In this document: positions 6,905 to 10,820 of the stretch, one piece after another
Layout of the letters: each line of letters starts with the position of its first letter
How positions within the stretch are numbered: position 1 is the first letter of the stretch
From: CAYGDT01 sp964348745
GTDB taxonomy: Bacteria > Patescibacteriota > Gracilibacteria > Peribacterales > Peribacteraceae
Reading direction: 5' to 3'
Assembly: GCA_964348745.1 (NCBI GenBank)
Contig: CAYGDT010000049.1
Location: 1 to 10,820, forward strand
DNA length: 10,820 nucleotides
The notes under the pieces: generated by a model
What the model saw: the letters and a program-made list of their open reading frames with translations, nothing else
What the model was told of the DNA's origin: nothing
Database searches by the model: none
Position numbers and translations under genes: made by a program

Positions 6905-6940
6905 GAAACAAAAGAAGCAAAGGAAACAAAAGAAACAAAG
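6905..6940. repeat. Four-copy 9-bp purine-rich tandem repeat between rmuC and rpsO
   Basis: Four uninterrupted 9-mers, GAAACAAAA, GAAGCAAAG, GAAACAAAA and GAAACAAAG, can also be read as two 18-bp units. The run is purine-rich on the plus strand and lies in non-coding DNA between the divergent rmuC and rpsO promoters. Translating it gives the spurious SFVSFVSF-type N-terminus of the over-extended rmuC frame. Confidence 0.85.
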
Positions 6941-6973
6941 GATGGAGGTACATTCGCATTCTCCGTCAAATAC

Positions 6974-7001
6974 TTGCATTCAATGTTTGTTTTACTATAC
7001 T
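6974..7001 (+). promoter_or_regulatory. Promoter of rpsO (TTGCAT, N16, TATACT)
   Basis: TTGCAT (6974-6979) and TATACT (6996-7001) are separated by 16 nt. The transcript should begin near 7008, giving an untranslated leader of about 75 nt before rpsO. This contrasts with the leaderless arrangement of most other genes here. Confidence 0.6.
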
Positions 7002-7013
7002 GACACACGTCCC

Positions 7014-7047
7014 CGCTGGGTTGGTTGCCATGTGCACCTCCCCGGCG
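7014..7047 (+). promoter_or_regulatory. Folded rpsO leader, candidate S15 autoregulatory element
   Basis: A two-tier hairpin is visible in the leader. The outer 7-bp stem pairs 7014-7020 (CGCTGGG) with 7041-7047 (CCCGGCG), including one U-G pair (7017-7044) stacked on a G-C pair. A 2x2 internal loop (7021-7022 and 7039-7040) separates an inner 5-bp stem: GGT 7023-7025 with ACC 7036-7038, and GC 7027-7028 with GC 7034-7035, with a bulged U at 7026 and loop CATGT. S15 represses its own mRNA through leader structures in several bacteria, and a G-U/G-C motif is part of what it recognises. That this element binds S15 is inference. Confidence 0.5.
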
Positions 7048-7082
7048 TGGCGTATGCTTCTTTATTTGCTTCAAATCTTGCT

Positions 7083-7352
7083 ATGTCCATCAAGCGCGTT
7101 ACAAAAAAGAAACTTATCAATAAGCATCAGACCCACAAGAAAGATACGGGCTCCCCGCAGGTGCAGGTTGCCATTTTAAGCAAAGAAATTGAACTGCTGA
7201 CGCAGCATTTGCAGGAACACAAGGCAGATCACTCCGCGCGCAAAGGTCTGCTTGGTAAAGTTGCTCGTCGCAGAACGCTGCTGAATTACCTGAAAATGAA
7301 CGACCCTGACGAGTATCAGAAGGTGCTGGATGCGAATAAGTTGAAGAAGTAG
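7083..7352 (+). CDS. rpsO: 30S ribosomal protein S15
   Basis: S15 is a primary 16S rRNA binder that organises the central domain of the small subunit. The 89-aa product from ATG 7083 has exactly the usual family length and carries DTGSPQVQVAILSKEI, QEHKADHSARKGLLGKVARRRTLLNYL and a basic C-terminus. The in-frame extension upstream (to 6888) is low-complexity leader sequence and is rejected. No Shine-Dalgarno precedes the start; the 25 nt before it are U-rich. At the segment usually reading DHHSRRGLL, the sequence is DHSARKGLL, so the serine expected at position 52 is alanine. The gene is divergent from rmuC and is followed after 31 nt by the TrpR-like gene, which has its own -10. Confidence 0.97.
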   Translation: MSIKRVTKKKLINKHQTHKKDTGSPQVQVAILSKEIELLTQHLQEHKADHSARKGLLGKVARRRTLLNYLKMNDPDEYQKVLDANKLKK

Positions 7353-7370
7353 TTCAGTCAAGTTCTAGGC

Positions 7371-7376
7371 TATACT
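7371..7376 (+). promoter_or_regulatory. -10 element of the TrpR-like gene
   Basis: TATACT ends 7 nt before ATG 7384, within the 31-nt gap after rpsO. No good -35 and no Shine-Dalgarno are present. A leaderless message is predicted, possibly alongside read-through from rpsO. Confidence 0.5.
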
Positions 7377-7383
7377 GCTATCC

Positions 7384-7689
7384 ATGCCCGTTCCGCCGAA
7401 ACATCTCAAAGCGCTCTATACACTCTTTGCGTCTGTGCGAACCGAAAAAGAAGCGCAGATGCTCTTAGAGGATATCCTCACTCCTCAAGAACTCGCATCG
7501 CTTGTAGAGCGCTGGCAGCTTATTCAGCAGCTGGATGCAGGGGTACCGCAGCGCGAGATTGCCGAGGACCTTGGCGTGAGTATTAGTAAAATCACGCGAG
7601 GATCGCGAATGCTGCAGTACGGGAAGGGGGGATTTAAGTACTTTTTGAAGAAGCTCAAACTTCAAGGAAAGAAGCGAGTGTCGCTTTGA
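7384..7689 (+). CDS. YerC/YecD-family TrpR-like transcriptional regulator
   Basis: The 101-aa product matches the TrpR-related YerC/YecD family of small DNA-binding proteins. Residues 31-50 (ILTPQELASLVERWQLIQQL) correspond to the dimer-forming helices. A helix-turn-helix follows at about 53-78 (GVPQREIAEDLGVS, then ISKITRGSRML), where ITRGS is the hallmark shared with TrpR's recognition helix. The tail is basic (YFLKKLKLQGKKR) and may add DNA contacts. Whether it binds tryptophan cannot be told; no trp genes are in the window. The start ATG 7384 is set by the upstream TATACT and the family length. It converges on the B3/B4 gene with only 3 nt between the stop codons. Confidence 0.9.
   Translation: MPVPPKHLKALYTLFASVRTEKEAQMLLEDILTPQELASLVERWQLIQQLDAGVPQREIAEDLGVSISKITRGSRMLQYGKGGFKYFLKKLKLQGKKRVSL
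7672..7686. terminator. Weak hairpin at the convergent gene ends
   Basis: AAGCGA (7672-7677), loop GTG and TCGCTT (7681-7686) form a 6-bp perfect stem inside the last codons of the TrpR-like gene. An alternative pairing uses GAAGCG 7671-7676 with CGCTTC 7696-7701. The plus-strand T-run after it is only three long, so this is a weak candidate terminator. It is noted because there is no other room for one between the two convergent genes. Confidence 0.25.
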
Positions 7690-7692
7690 GAC

Positions 7693-8370
7693 TTACGCTT
7701 CATACACCGTCATCGTCTCTATGATGGCATCAGGCGCAATAAGCAGCGTTCCGTCGCGGATATCCTCCAGATGCTTTTGCATTGCTGCTTTGCCGATCCC
7801 AGCAGGTGCATATGCGGCGAAGAGGACGTTTTTTGTTCCTGCATGAATGCGCGTGCGCTGATCAGGACCAAGAATCACCGTTGAGGTGATGCCTTGCGCA
7901 TCGCTGATCATCATATCTTCAGCTTTTGGAGTCTGTGGCTTGCCGTTATAGCTCAAATAGCTTTCCGTTCCCTTGGCGATATCCAGAGTAAATGGCTCTT
8001 TCATCATATCGAGATCATGACCGGCCGTAAGAAGGAGATTGCCCACTTCTGCGACAAACATTACCTGGACCAGAGCTCCGGTGCTTGCGAAGGGTTTGCC
8101 TTTGAGGGCGATGGATTCCAGTTGCAGCAGGACGTGGTACGTTTTACCGAAAGTTCCGTAATAGGCCTCATATGCTTGGATTTCGGGAATTTGTTTCAGC
8201 GCAGCCCGGTCTTGTCCGGCGAAGCGCGTCCGTAGTTCATTCTCTTTTGCCCTTTTAAGCGATTCAATCGCCGCATGACTTTCAGGATTGCTGACGTTTT
8301 GCATCGCAAGAATACCTACGACAGCACTCGGATAGGTTTGTTTCCAGCGTTCGGTGGCTATGAATTGCAT
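7693..8370 (-). CDS. Stand-alone B3/B4-domain protein (PheT-like tRNA-synthetase editing domain)
   Basis: The product is 225 aa from ATG 8370-8368. The frame extends to 8430, but TAATAT (complement of 8378-8383) ends 7 nt before the inner ATG and the extra 20 residues look non-coding. The sequence resembles B3/B4-domain proteins, related to the editing domain of the phenylalanyl-tRNA synthetase beta chain: YYGTFGKTYHVLLQLESI (70-87), a GALVQVMFVAEVGNLLLTAGHDLD core (98-121), then VLFAAYAPAGI and a final ETMTVYEA strand. Family members are thought to act in hydrolysis of mischarged tRNA or as free-standing substrate-binding domains; the substrate here is unknown. No signal peptide. Its promoter faces the plus-strand gene at 8500 across a GTAC-rich dyad. 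Confidence 0.8.
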   Translation of the reverse strand: MQFIATERWKQTYPSAVVGILAMQNVSNPESHAAIESLKRAKENELRTRFAGQDRAALKQIPEIQAYEAYYGTFGKTYHVLLQLESIALKGKPFASTGALVQVMFVAEVGNLLLTAGHDLDMMKEPFTLDIAKGTESYLSYNGKPQTPKAEDMMISDAQGITSTVILGPDQRTRIHAGTKNVLFAAYAPAGIGKAAMQKHLEDIRDGTLLIAPDAIIETMTVYEA

Positions 8371-8377
8371 TGGAATA

Positions 8378-8383
8378 ATATTA
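8378..8383 (-). promoter_or_regulatory. -10 element of the B3/B4 gene
   Basis: On the minus strand TAATAT lies 7 nt before ATG 8370, the same geometry as the other leaderless candidates. No strong -35 is seen. Confidence 0.4.
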
Positions 8384-8387
8384 TGAT

Positions 8388-8424
8388 CTTGTACAGAAAG
8401 AATGTACTTATGTACTGGTACAAG
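8388..8424. promoter_or_regulatory. GTAC-rich dyad upstream of the B3/B4 gene, candidate operator
   Basis: CTTGTACAG (8388-8396) is inverted as CT-G-GTACAAG (8415-8424), with one extra G. Two more GTAC sites lie inside, at 8404-8407 and 8412-8415, giving four GTAC palindromes in 31 nt. The element sits just upstream of the B3/B4 -10, where a repressor or activator could act. No regulator is assigned. Confidence 0.35.
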
Positions 8425-8460
8425 AGTCAACCAATATTTGGGATATTTAAGAATTTCCCC

Positions 8461-8489
8461 TTGCTTTACCGTGTGCGGTGTGTAATGAT
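8461..8489 (+). promoter_or_regulatory. Possible promoter of the 67-aa gene
   Basis: TTGCTT (8461-8466) and AATGAT (8484-8489, with TG upstream) are 17 nt apart. Transcription would begin a few nucleotides before ATG 8500. The -10 match is modest. Confidence 0.35.
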
Positions 8490-8499
8490 GTAGCGGTAC

Positions 8500-8703
8500 A
8501 TGAATACAACTTTCTCAGCCACAGGCTTACAAGAAGTGCGCACGCATAATCCAGTCAGTGCATTAAGTGCATTGCATGACGTCGCAGTAGAGGCAGCCCG
8601 ATTGCAGGCGTTCTATGCCGGCAAGAGCGGTAGTGTCATGATCTCGTCCTTCCCGAATTTAGAATACGTTATCCGAGATCCTTCTTGGCGACCGCTGCCA
8701 TAG
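8500..8703 (+). CDS. Hypothetical 67-aa protein
   Basis: The protein is not recognised. It has 67 aa, no signal peptide and no membrane segment. The first two-thirds look helical (ALSALHDVAVEAARLQAFYAG), then a short beta-like stretch SVMISSFPNLEYVI and a Pro-rich end. No Shine-Dalgarno precedes the ATG; a possible promoter lies at 8461-8489. Its stop codon lies in a perfect 7-bp hairpin. The unknown 148-aa gene follows after 152 nt. The open frame, the plausible promoter and its place between a divergent and a co-directional gene make it likely real, but it could be spurious. Confidence 0.5.
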   Translation: MNTTFSATGLQEVRTHNPVSALSALHDVAVEAARLQAFYAGKSGSVMISSFPNLEYVIRDPSWRPLP

Positions 8704-8709
8704 GCAGCG
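8693..8709 (+). terminator. Hairpin over the stop codon of the 67-aa gene
   Basis: CGCTGCC (8693-8699), loop ATA and GGCAGCG (8703-8709) form a perfect GC-rich 7-bp stem with the TAG stop spanning loop and stem. No T-tract follows, so it is at best a partial or processing-type end. Confidence 0.3.
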
Positions 8710-8802
8710 CAGCGCTCTGAAGGTCAATGGTCTGTAGTGCGCTTCGCTGTGTTGGCGAGGTATTTTGCTGCAGATCTTTTACAACAAAGGAGTCGCAAGG
8801 AT

Positions 8803-8832
8803 TTGTACGAGTGATCAGGTTAGAAGTATGTT
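8803..8832 (+). promoter_or_regulatory. Possible promoter of the 148-aa gene
   Basis: TTGTAC (8803-8808) and TATGTT (8827-8832) are separated by 18 nt. Transcription would start near 8839, leaving a short leader that contains the Shine-Dalgarno at 8844-8849. Confidence 0.35.
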
Positions 8833-8843
8833 TCAAATTCTCT

Positions 8844-8849
8844 GAAAGG
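8844..8849 (+). promoter_or_regulatory. Shine-Dalgarno that fixes the start of the 148-aa gene
   Basis: AAAGGA lies 6 nt upstream of ATG 8856. It is the only well-spaced Shine-Dalgarno I see in the window and is the reason for choosing this start over the in-frame starts at 8727 and 8811. Confidence 0.65.
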
Positions 8850-8855
8850 AATAAC

Positions 8856-9302
8856 ATGTTTAGTTCTCCCGCGTTTGCAGAAGAATGTATTCGCAAACAA
8901 AATCGCAGTACACAATTTACAATCATCGTTTCGAATTACGAAGTACCGGAGGAACGGATAGCTCCACTGAAGGAGTACGGGCTTGTTCTCTTCCTGCGAG
9001 CGGATGATCTCGTTCCCCAGAAGAAATCGACAGAAGGGGAGCAAAAGGCCATCTTCCCGAAAGACTACAGTGTTGAGCAACTGGATAAGGGCATCGACAT
9101 GCAATTTCATCCACATACAGGAGAGCTGCTTTCCGATTTAAAGTTTGATGCAACTATATTTTTCCATGTGACATCTCCTGTAGGTTGGGGCGAGGCCGAA
9201 TGGGAACGCAGAGAACGCATTTCCAATGGTGGGCCGTGCTCCGCAGGCGATCCCTATCCAGTTCACTGGCAGTACGATCCTTGGACAGGAAAAACGCTTT
9301 GA
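8856..9302 (+). CDS. Hypothetical 148-aa protein with Shine-Dalgarno start
   Basis: The family is not recognised. The product has 148 aa from ATG 8856. Early residues FTIIVSNYEV and YGLVLFLRADD suggest alternating beta strands; a hydrophilic Lys/Glu loop follows, then DATIFFHVTSP and an aromatic tail with four tryptophans (GWGEAEWERRE, HWQYDPWTG). No signal peptide or membrane segment is seen. The frame is open upstream to 8727, but that extension has a Cys-rich, non-protein-like composition. The gene carries its own Shine-Dalgarno and a strong terminator, so it looks like a separate transcription unit between rpsO and pnp. Its translation signal differs from its neighbours, which could mean separate origin. 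Confidence 0.65.
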   Translation: MFSSPAFAEECIRKQNRSTQFTIIVSNYEVPEERIAPLKEYGLVLFLRADDLVPQKKSTEGEQKAIFPKDYSVEQLDKGIDMQFHPHTGELLSDLKFDATIFFHVTSPVGWGEAEWERRERISNGGPCSAGDPYPVHWQYDPWTGKTL

Positions 9303-9315
9303 TCTGCAGCTACAC

Positions 9316-9351
9316 CACAGGGGTAGGGCTTGTCCTTGCCCCTGTGATTTT
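9316..9351 (+). terminator. Strong intrinsic terminator after the 148-aa gene
   Basis: CACAGGGGTAGGG (9316-9328) pairs along 13 positions with CCTTGCCCCTGTG (9334-9346), including two G-U pairs, around loop CTTGT, followed by ATTTT (9347-9351). It begins 13 nt after the stop codon. It isolates pnp from upstream transcription. Confidence 0.8.
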
Positions 9352-9463
9352 ACAATGGGTAATTGCTTCCGTTTCACCGTGCTTTCCATTAGAATTGTTC
9401 CAGCTCCTTCCCTCCGCCGCCGCTTTGCTTTGCTGGGTTTACGTAAGAGTACTCTTTGACACG

Positions 9464-9491
9464 TTCACTATGACAAGAGAACTGCTATGTG
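9464..9491 (+). promoter_or_regulatory. Candidate pnp promoter (extended -10)
   Basis: TGC precedes TATGTG (9486-9491), an extended -10 like those of rmuC and the SLH gene; TTCACT (9464-9469) stands 16 nt upstream as a weak -35. Transcription from about 9498 would give a leader of some 88 nt carrying the hairpin at 9519-9578. Confidence 0.4.
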
Positions 9492-9518
9492 AATCCACAT
9501 CAGTAAAGAACATGCGTT

Positions 9519-9578
9519 GGAGGAAAGCGACAGTCCGCCGAAGCCCAAGGGCGTAGGTGGAGCTTCATCTCTTTCTCC
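9519..9578 (+). promoter_or_regulatory. Long hairpin in the pnp leader, candidate autoregulatory element
   Basis: GGAGGAAAG (9519-9527) pairs with CTTTCTCC (9571-9578), 8 bp with one bulged G. Inside it, 9534-9539 pairs with 9556-9561 (6 bp, one G-U), then a 3x3 internal loop, then GCC 9543-9545 with GGC 9550-9552 around loop CAAG. The hairpin ends 7 nt before ATG 9586 and ties up the pyrimidine tract upstream of the start. PNPase in E. coli controls its own mRNA through a leader stem cut by RNase III; equivalence here is inference. Confidence 0.5.
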
Positions 9579-9585
9579 CTCTTAT

Positions 9586-10820
9586 ATGTTCGGTATTGGA
9601 AAAAAGTCCGTCGACGGCAATAGTTCCGCCATCGCTCAGGATAAGCAGTACACTGTTGAACTCGGTGATCAAAAACTCGTTTTTAAGACGGGCATGCTTG
9701 GAAACCAGGCAAATTCCACAGTGCTCTGCCAGATGGGTGATACCGTCTGTATGAGTAACCTGACGCTTAGTTCCAAAGCCCGCGAGGGTGTGGATTTCCT
9801 ACCGTTGCAGGTTGTCTACCAAGAAAAGTTCTACGCCGGCGGCAAGATCGCCGGATCGCGCTTCCGCAAGCGCGAAGGTCGTCCCTCCGATGATTACGTT
9901 CTTATAGCGCGCGTCATCGATCGAGGGCTGCGCCCCATGTTCCCTAAGAGCATCCATAACGATATTCAGCTCTTTTGCACCGTGCTCTCGTACGATTTTG
10001 AAAACGAGCACGATGTGGCGTCAGCAAACGCGGCCAACCTTGCCGTGGTGCTCAGTGATTGCCCCGCTTCGGGACCTCTCGGTTCCGTACGTGTCGGTGT
10101 GATCAATGGAGAACTGGTGCTGAACCCCAGCTGCGAGGCGCGCACGAAGTGTGATCTTGATATGTTTCTGACCGCTTCACTGGAGCGCATCGTCATGATC
10201 GAAGCCGGTGCCAACCAGCTTCCGGAGGACGAGATTCTCCGTGCCATTGAGTTCGGTAAAAAGTGGGCGCAGAAAATCGCCAAAGCGTTTGCAGATATTC
10301 AAAAAGAGATCGGCAAGGAGAAATTCGTACCTACAGAGGATCCGGAGAACAAAGAAGCCTACGAATTCCTCAAGTCATGGGCTCTCCCGACGATCACGCA
10401 GGCGATTAAAGATCCGCTCCCCAAACTGGAGCGTCGCGCCATGTTTAACAAGCTAATGGAGGAAGCAGGAGAAAAGATCAAAGAACAAGTGGAAAGTGGA
10501 AAGTGGAAAGTGGAAAACGACGAGGAAAAAGAGAAATTGATAAGCTATGGCTCGGGGATGGTTGATAAGATCGTGAAGAACGAGATGCGCCGATTGGTAT
10601 TGGAAGAAGGCATCCGCATGAGCAGCCGCAAGTTCAACGAAATCCGTCCGATCGGTTGCATGGTCGATGTTCTACCGAGCCGAGTTCACGGTTCCGCGCT
10701 CTTTCAGCGCGGTGAGACGCAGGGGCTGACCACCTGCACGCTGGGTGCGCCCGGCGACAAGCAACTCGTCGAAGGTATGGAAGGCGAGAAGAAGTTGCGG
10801 TACATGCATCACTATAATTT
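9586..10820 (+). CDS. pnp: Polyribonucleotide nucleotidyltransferase (PNPase), 5' part
   Basis: PNPase is a trimeric 3'-5' phosphorolytic exoribonuclease in mRNA turnover. From ATG 9586, 411 complete codons are visible before the right edge. The first RNase PH domain includes VVYQEKFYAGGKIAGSRF and KREGRPSD (95-102, family FFRREGRPS), then IDRGLRPMFP (111-120). An all-helical domain follows (about 230-340), then the start of the second RNase PH domain with HGSALFQRGETQ (368-379). The catalytic second half, KH and S1 domains lie outside. The N-terminus is some 15-20 residues longer than in E. coli. The frame is open upstream to 9493 but without ATG, and no Shine-Dalgarno precedes ATG 9586. A heptamer repeat at 10489-10516 encodes residues 302-311. 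rpsO, the usual neighbour, lies about 2.2 kb upstream. Confidence 0.95.
   Translation, partial: MFGIGKKSVDGNSSAIAQDKQYTVELGDQKLVFKTGMLGNQANSTVLCQMGDTVCMSNLTLSSKAREGVDFLPLQVVYQEKFYAGGKIAGSRFRKREGRPSDDYVLIARVIDRGLRPMFPKSIHNDIQLFCTVLSYDFENEHDVASANAANLAVVLSDCPASGPLGSVRVGVINGELVLNPSCEARTKCDLDMFLTASLERIVMIEAGANQLPEDEILRAIEFGKKWAQKIAKAFADIQKEIGKEKFVPTEDPENKEAYEFLKSWALPTITQAIKDPLPKLERRAMFNKLMEEAGEKIKEQVESGKWKVENDEEKEKLISYGSGMVDKIVKNEMRRLVLEEGIRMSSRKFNEIRPIGCMVDVLPSRVHGSALFQRGETQGLTTCTLGAPGDKQLVEGMEGEKKLRYMHHYN
10489..10516 (+). repeat. Four exact GTGGAAA heptamers inside pnp
   Basis: GTGGAAA occurs four times in tandem without mismatch and stays open in the pnp frame, encoding VESGKWKVEN at 302-311 in the helical domain before the second RNase PH domain. 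The 7-bp unit is not a multiple of three, so gain or loss of one or two copies would shift the frame, while three copies would keep it. Confidence 0.9.

Larger units (their letters stand above)
9352..9585 (+). other. Non-coding stretch before pnp
   Basis: No convincing gene is seen. The first part (about 9355-9440) is pyrimidine-rich. A 34-codon frame (ATG 9355 to TGA 9457-9459) has no translation signal and is not called. A perfect 12-bp palindrome AAGAGTACTCTT (9445-9456) abuts a TTGACA (9456-9461) that has no -10 at proper spacing. The likely pnp promoter and leader lie in the second half. Confidence 0.6.

Noticed and set aside
6859..7074. 72-residue N-terminal extension of the rmuC frame
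   Set aside because: It is low-complexity, translates the 9-bp DNA repeat, and spans both the rmuC promoter and the rpsO promoter. The inner ATG at 6858 gives the expected membrane anchor as N-terminus.
6888..7082. In-frame extension upstream of rpsO
   Set aside because: The product would far exceed the fixed S15 length and the extension reads through repeat and promoter DNA.
7030..7176. Upstream open frame (ATG 7030) overlapping rpsO out of frame, as a regulatory leader peptide
   Set aside because: Its ATG lies in the hairpin loop with no Shine-Dalgarno, and its sequence is the out-of-frame reading of rpsO; nothing supports translation.
9355..9459. 34-codon open frame between terminator and pnp
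   Set aside because: No Shine-Dalgarno, no properly placed -10, Arg-rich translation of pyrimidine-rich DNA; not supportable.
9456..9461. Perfect TTGACA as the pnp -35
   Set aside because: No -10-like hexamer at 15-19 nt spacing; the extended -10 at 9483-9491 would need a 24-nt spacer from it.
9519..9560. GGAGGAAAG resembling the P4 strand of RNase P RNA
   Set aside because: The following bases do not continue the P4 consensus, only about 60 nt remain before the pnp coding sequence, and no 3' partner is present. It fits better as the outer arm of the pnp leader hairpin.

Overview
The window reads as a compact bacterial chromosome segment, probably from the Patescibacteria/Candidate Phyla Radiation and possibly the Peregrinibacteria group. 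This is an inference from three things: a secreted SLH-domain protein with a Ser/Ala linker, very short intergenic gaps, and a near-absence of Shine-Dalgarno sequences. TGA is used as a normal stop (PcrA/UvrD, the TrpR-like gene, the 148-aa orphan), so the TGA=Gly code of Gracilibacteria/Absconditabacteria does not apply. No rRNA, tRNA, CRISPR array or insertion sequence was seen.

Layout. Positions 1-910 (minus strand) hold rsmA and, 5 nt after it, the first 21 codons of a membrane or secreted protein that runs off the left edge. A symmetric divergent promoter separates rsmA from a small plus-strand gene (940-1203), followed by an exported SLH-domain protein (1254-2966). This converges on a PcrA/UvrD helicase (3028-5298, minus). 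The 61 nt between them consist entirely of two inverted 9-mer arrays. Upstream of the helicase on the minus strand lie an unknown 106-aa gene and an RmuC-like membrane-anchored nuclease, probably one operon. Divergent from rmuC is rpsO, with a folded leader. Then come a YerC/TrpR-like regulator (plus), a stand-alone B3/B4-domain protein (minus, convergent, 3 nt between stop codons), two unrecognised plus-strand genes, a strong terminator, a leader with a long hairpin, and pnp (PNPase), which runs off the right edge.

How it fits together. The core genes are RNA-centred: 16S methylation (RsmA), S15 and PNPase; a DNA maintenance pair (PcrA/UvrD and RmuC) sits between. rpsO and pnp, adjacent in many bacteria, are separated here by about 2.2 kb with four genes. 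Most genes have a -10-like hexamer ending 5-8 nt before the start codon and no Shine-Dalgarno, pointing to widespread leaderless mRNAs. The two genes with clear untranslated leaders, rpsO and pnp, both have leaders predicted to fold, and both are autoregulated through their leaders in other bacteria.

I do not see an obvious new defence or mobile system. The best second looks are the leaderless promoter architecture, the symmetric bidirectional promoter, the 9-bp-period repeats, the two structured leaders and a heptamer repeat inside pnp.
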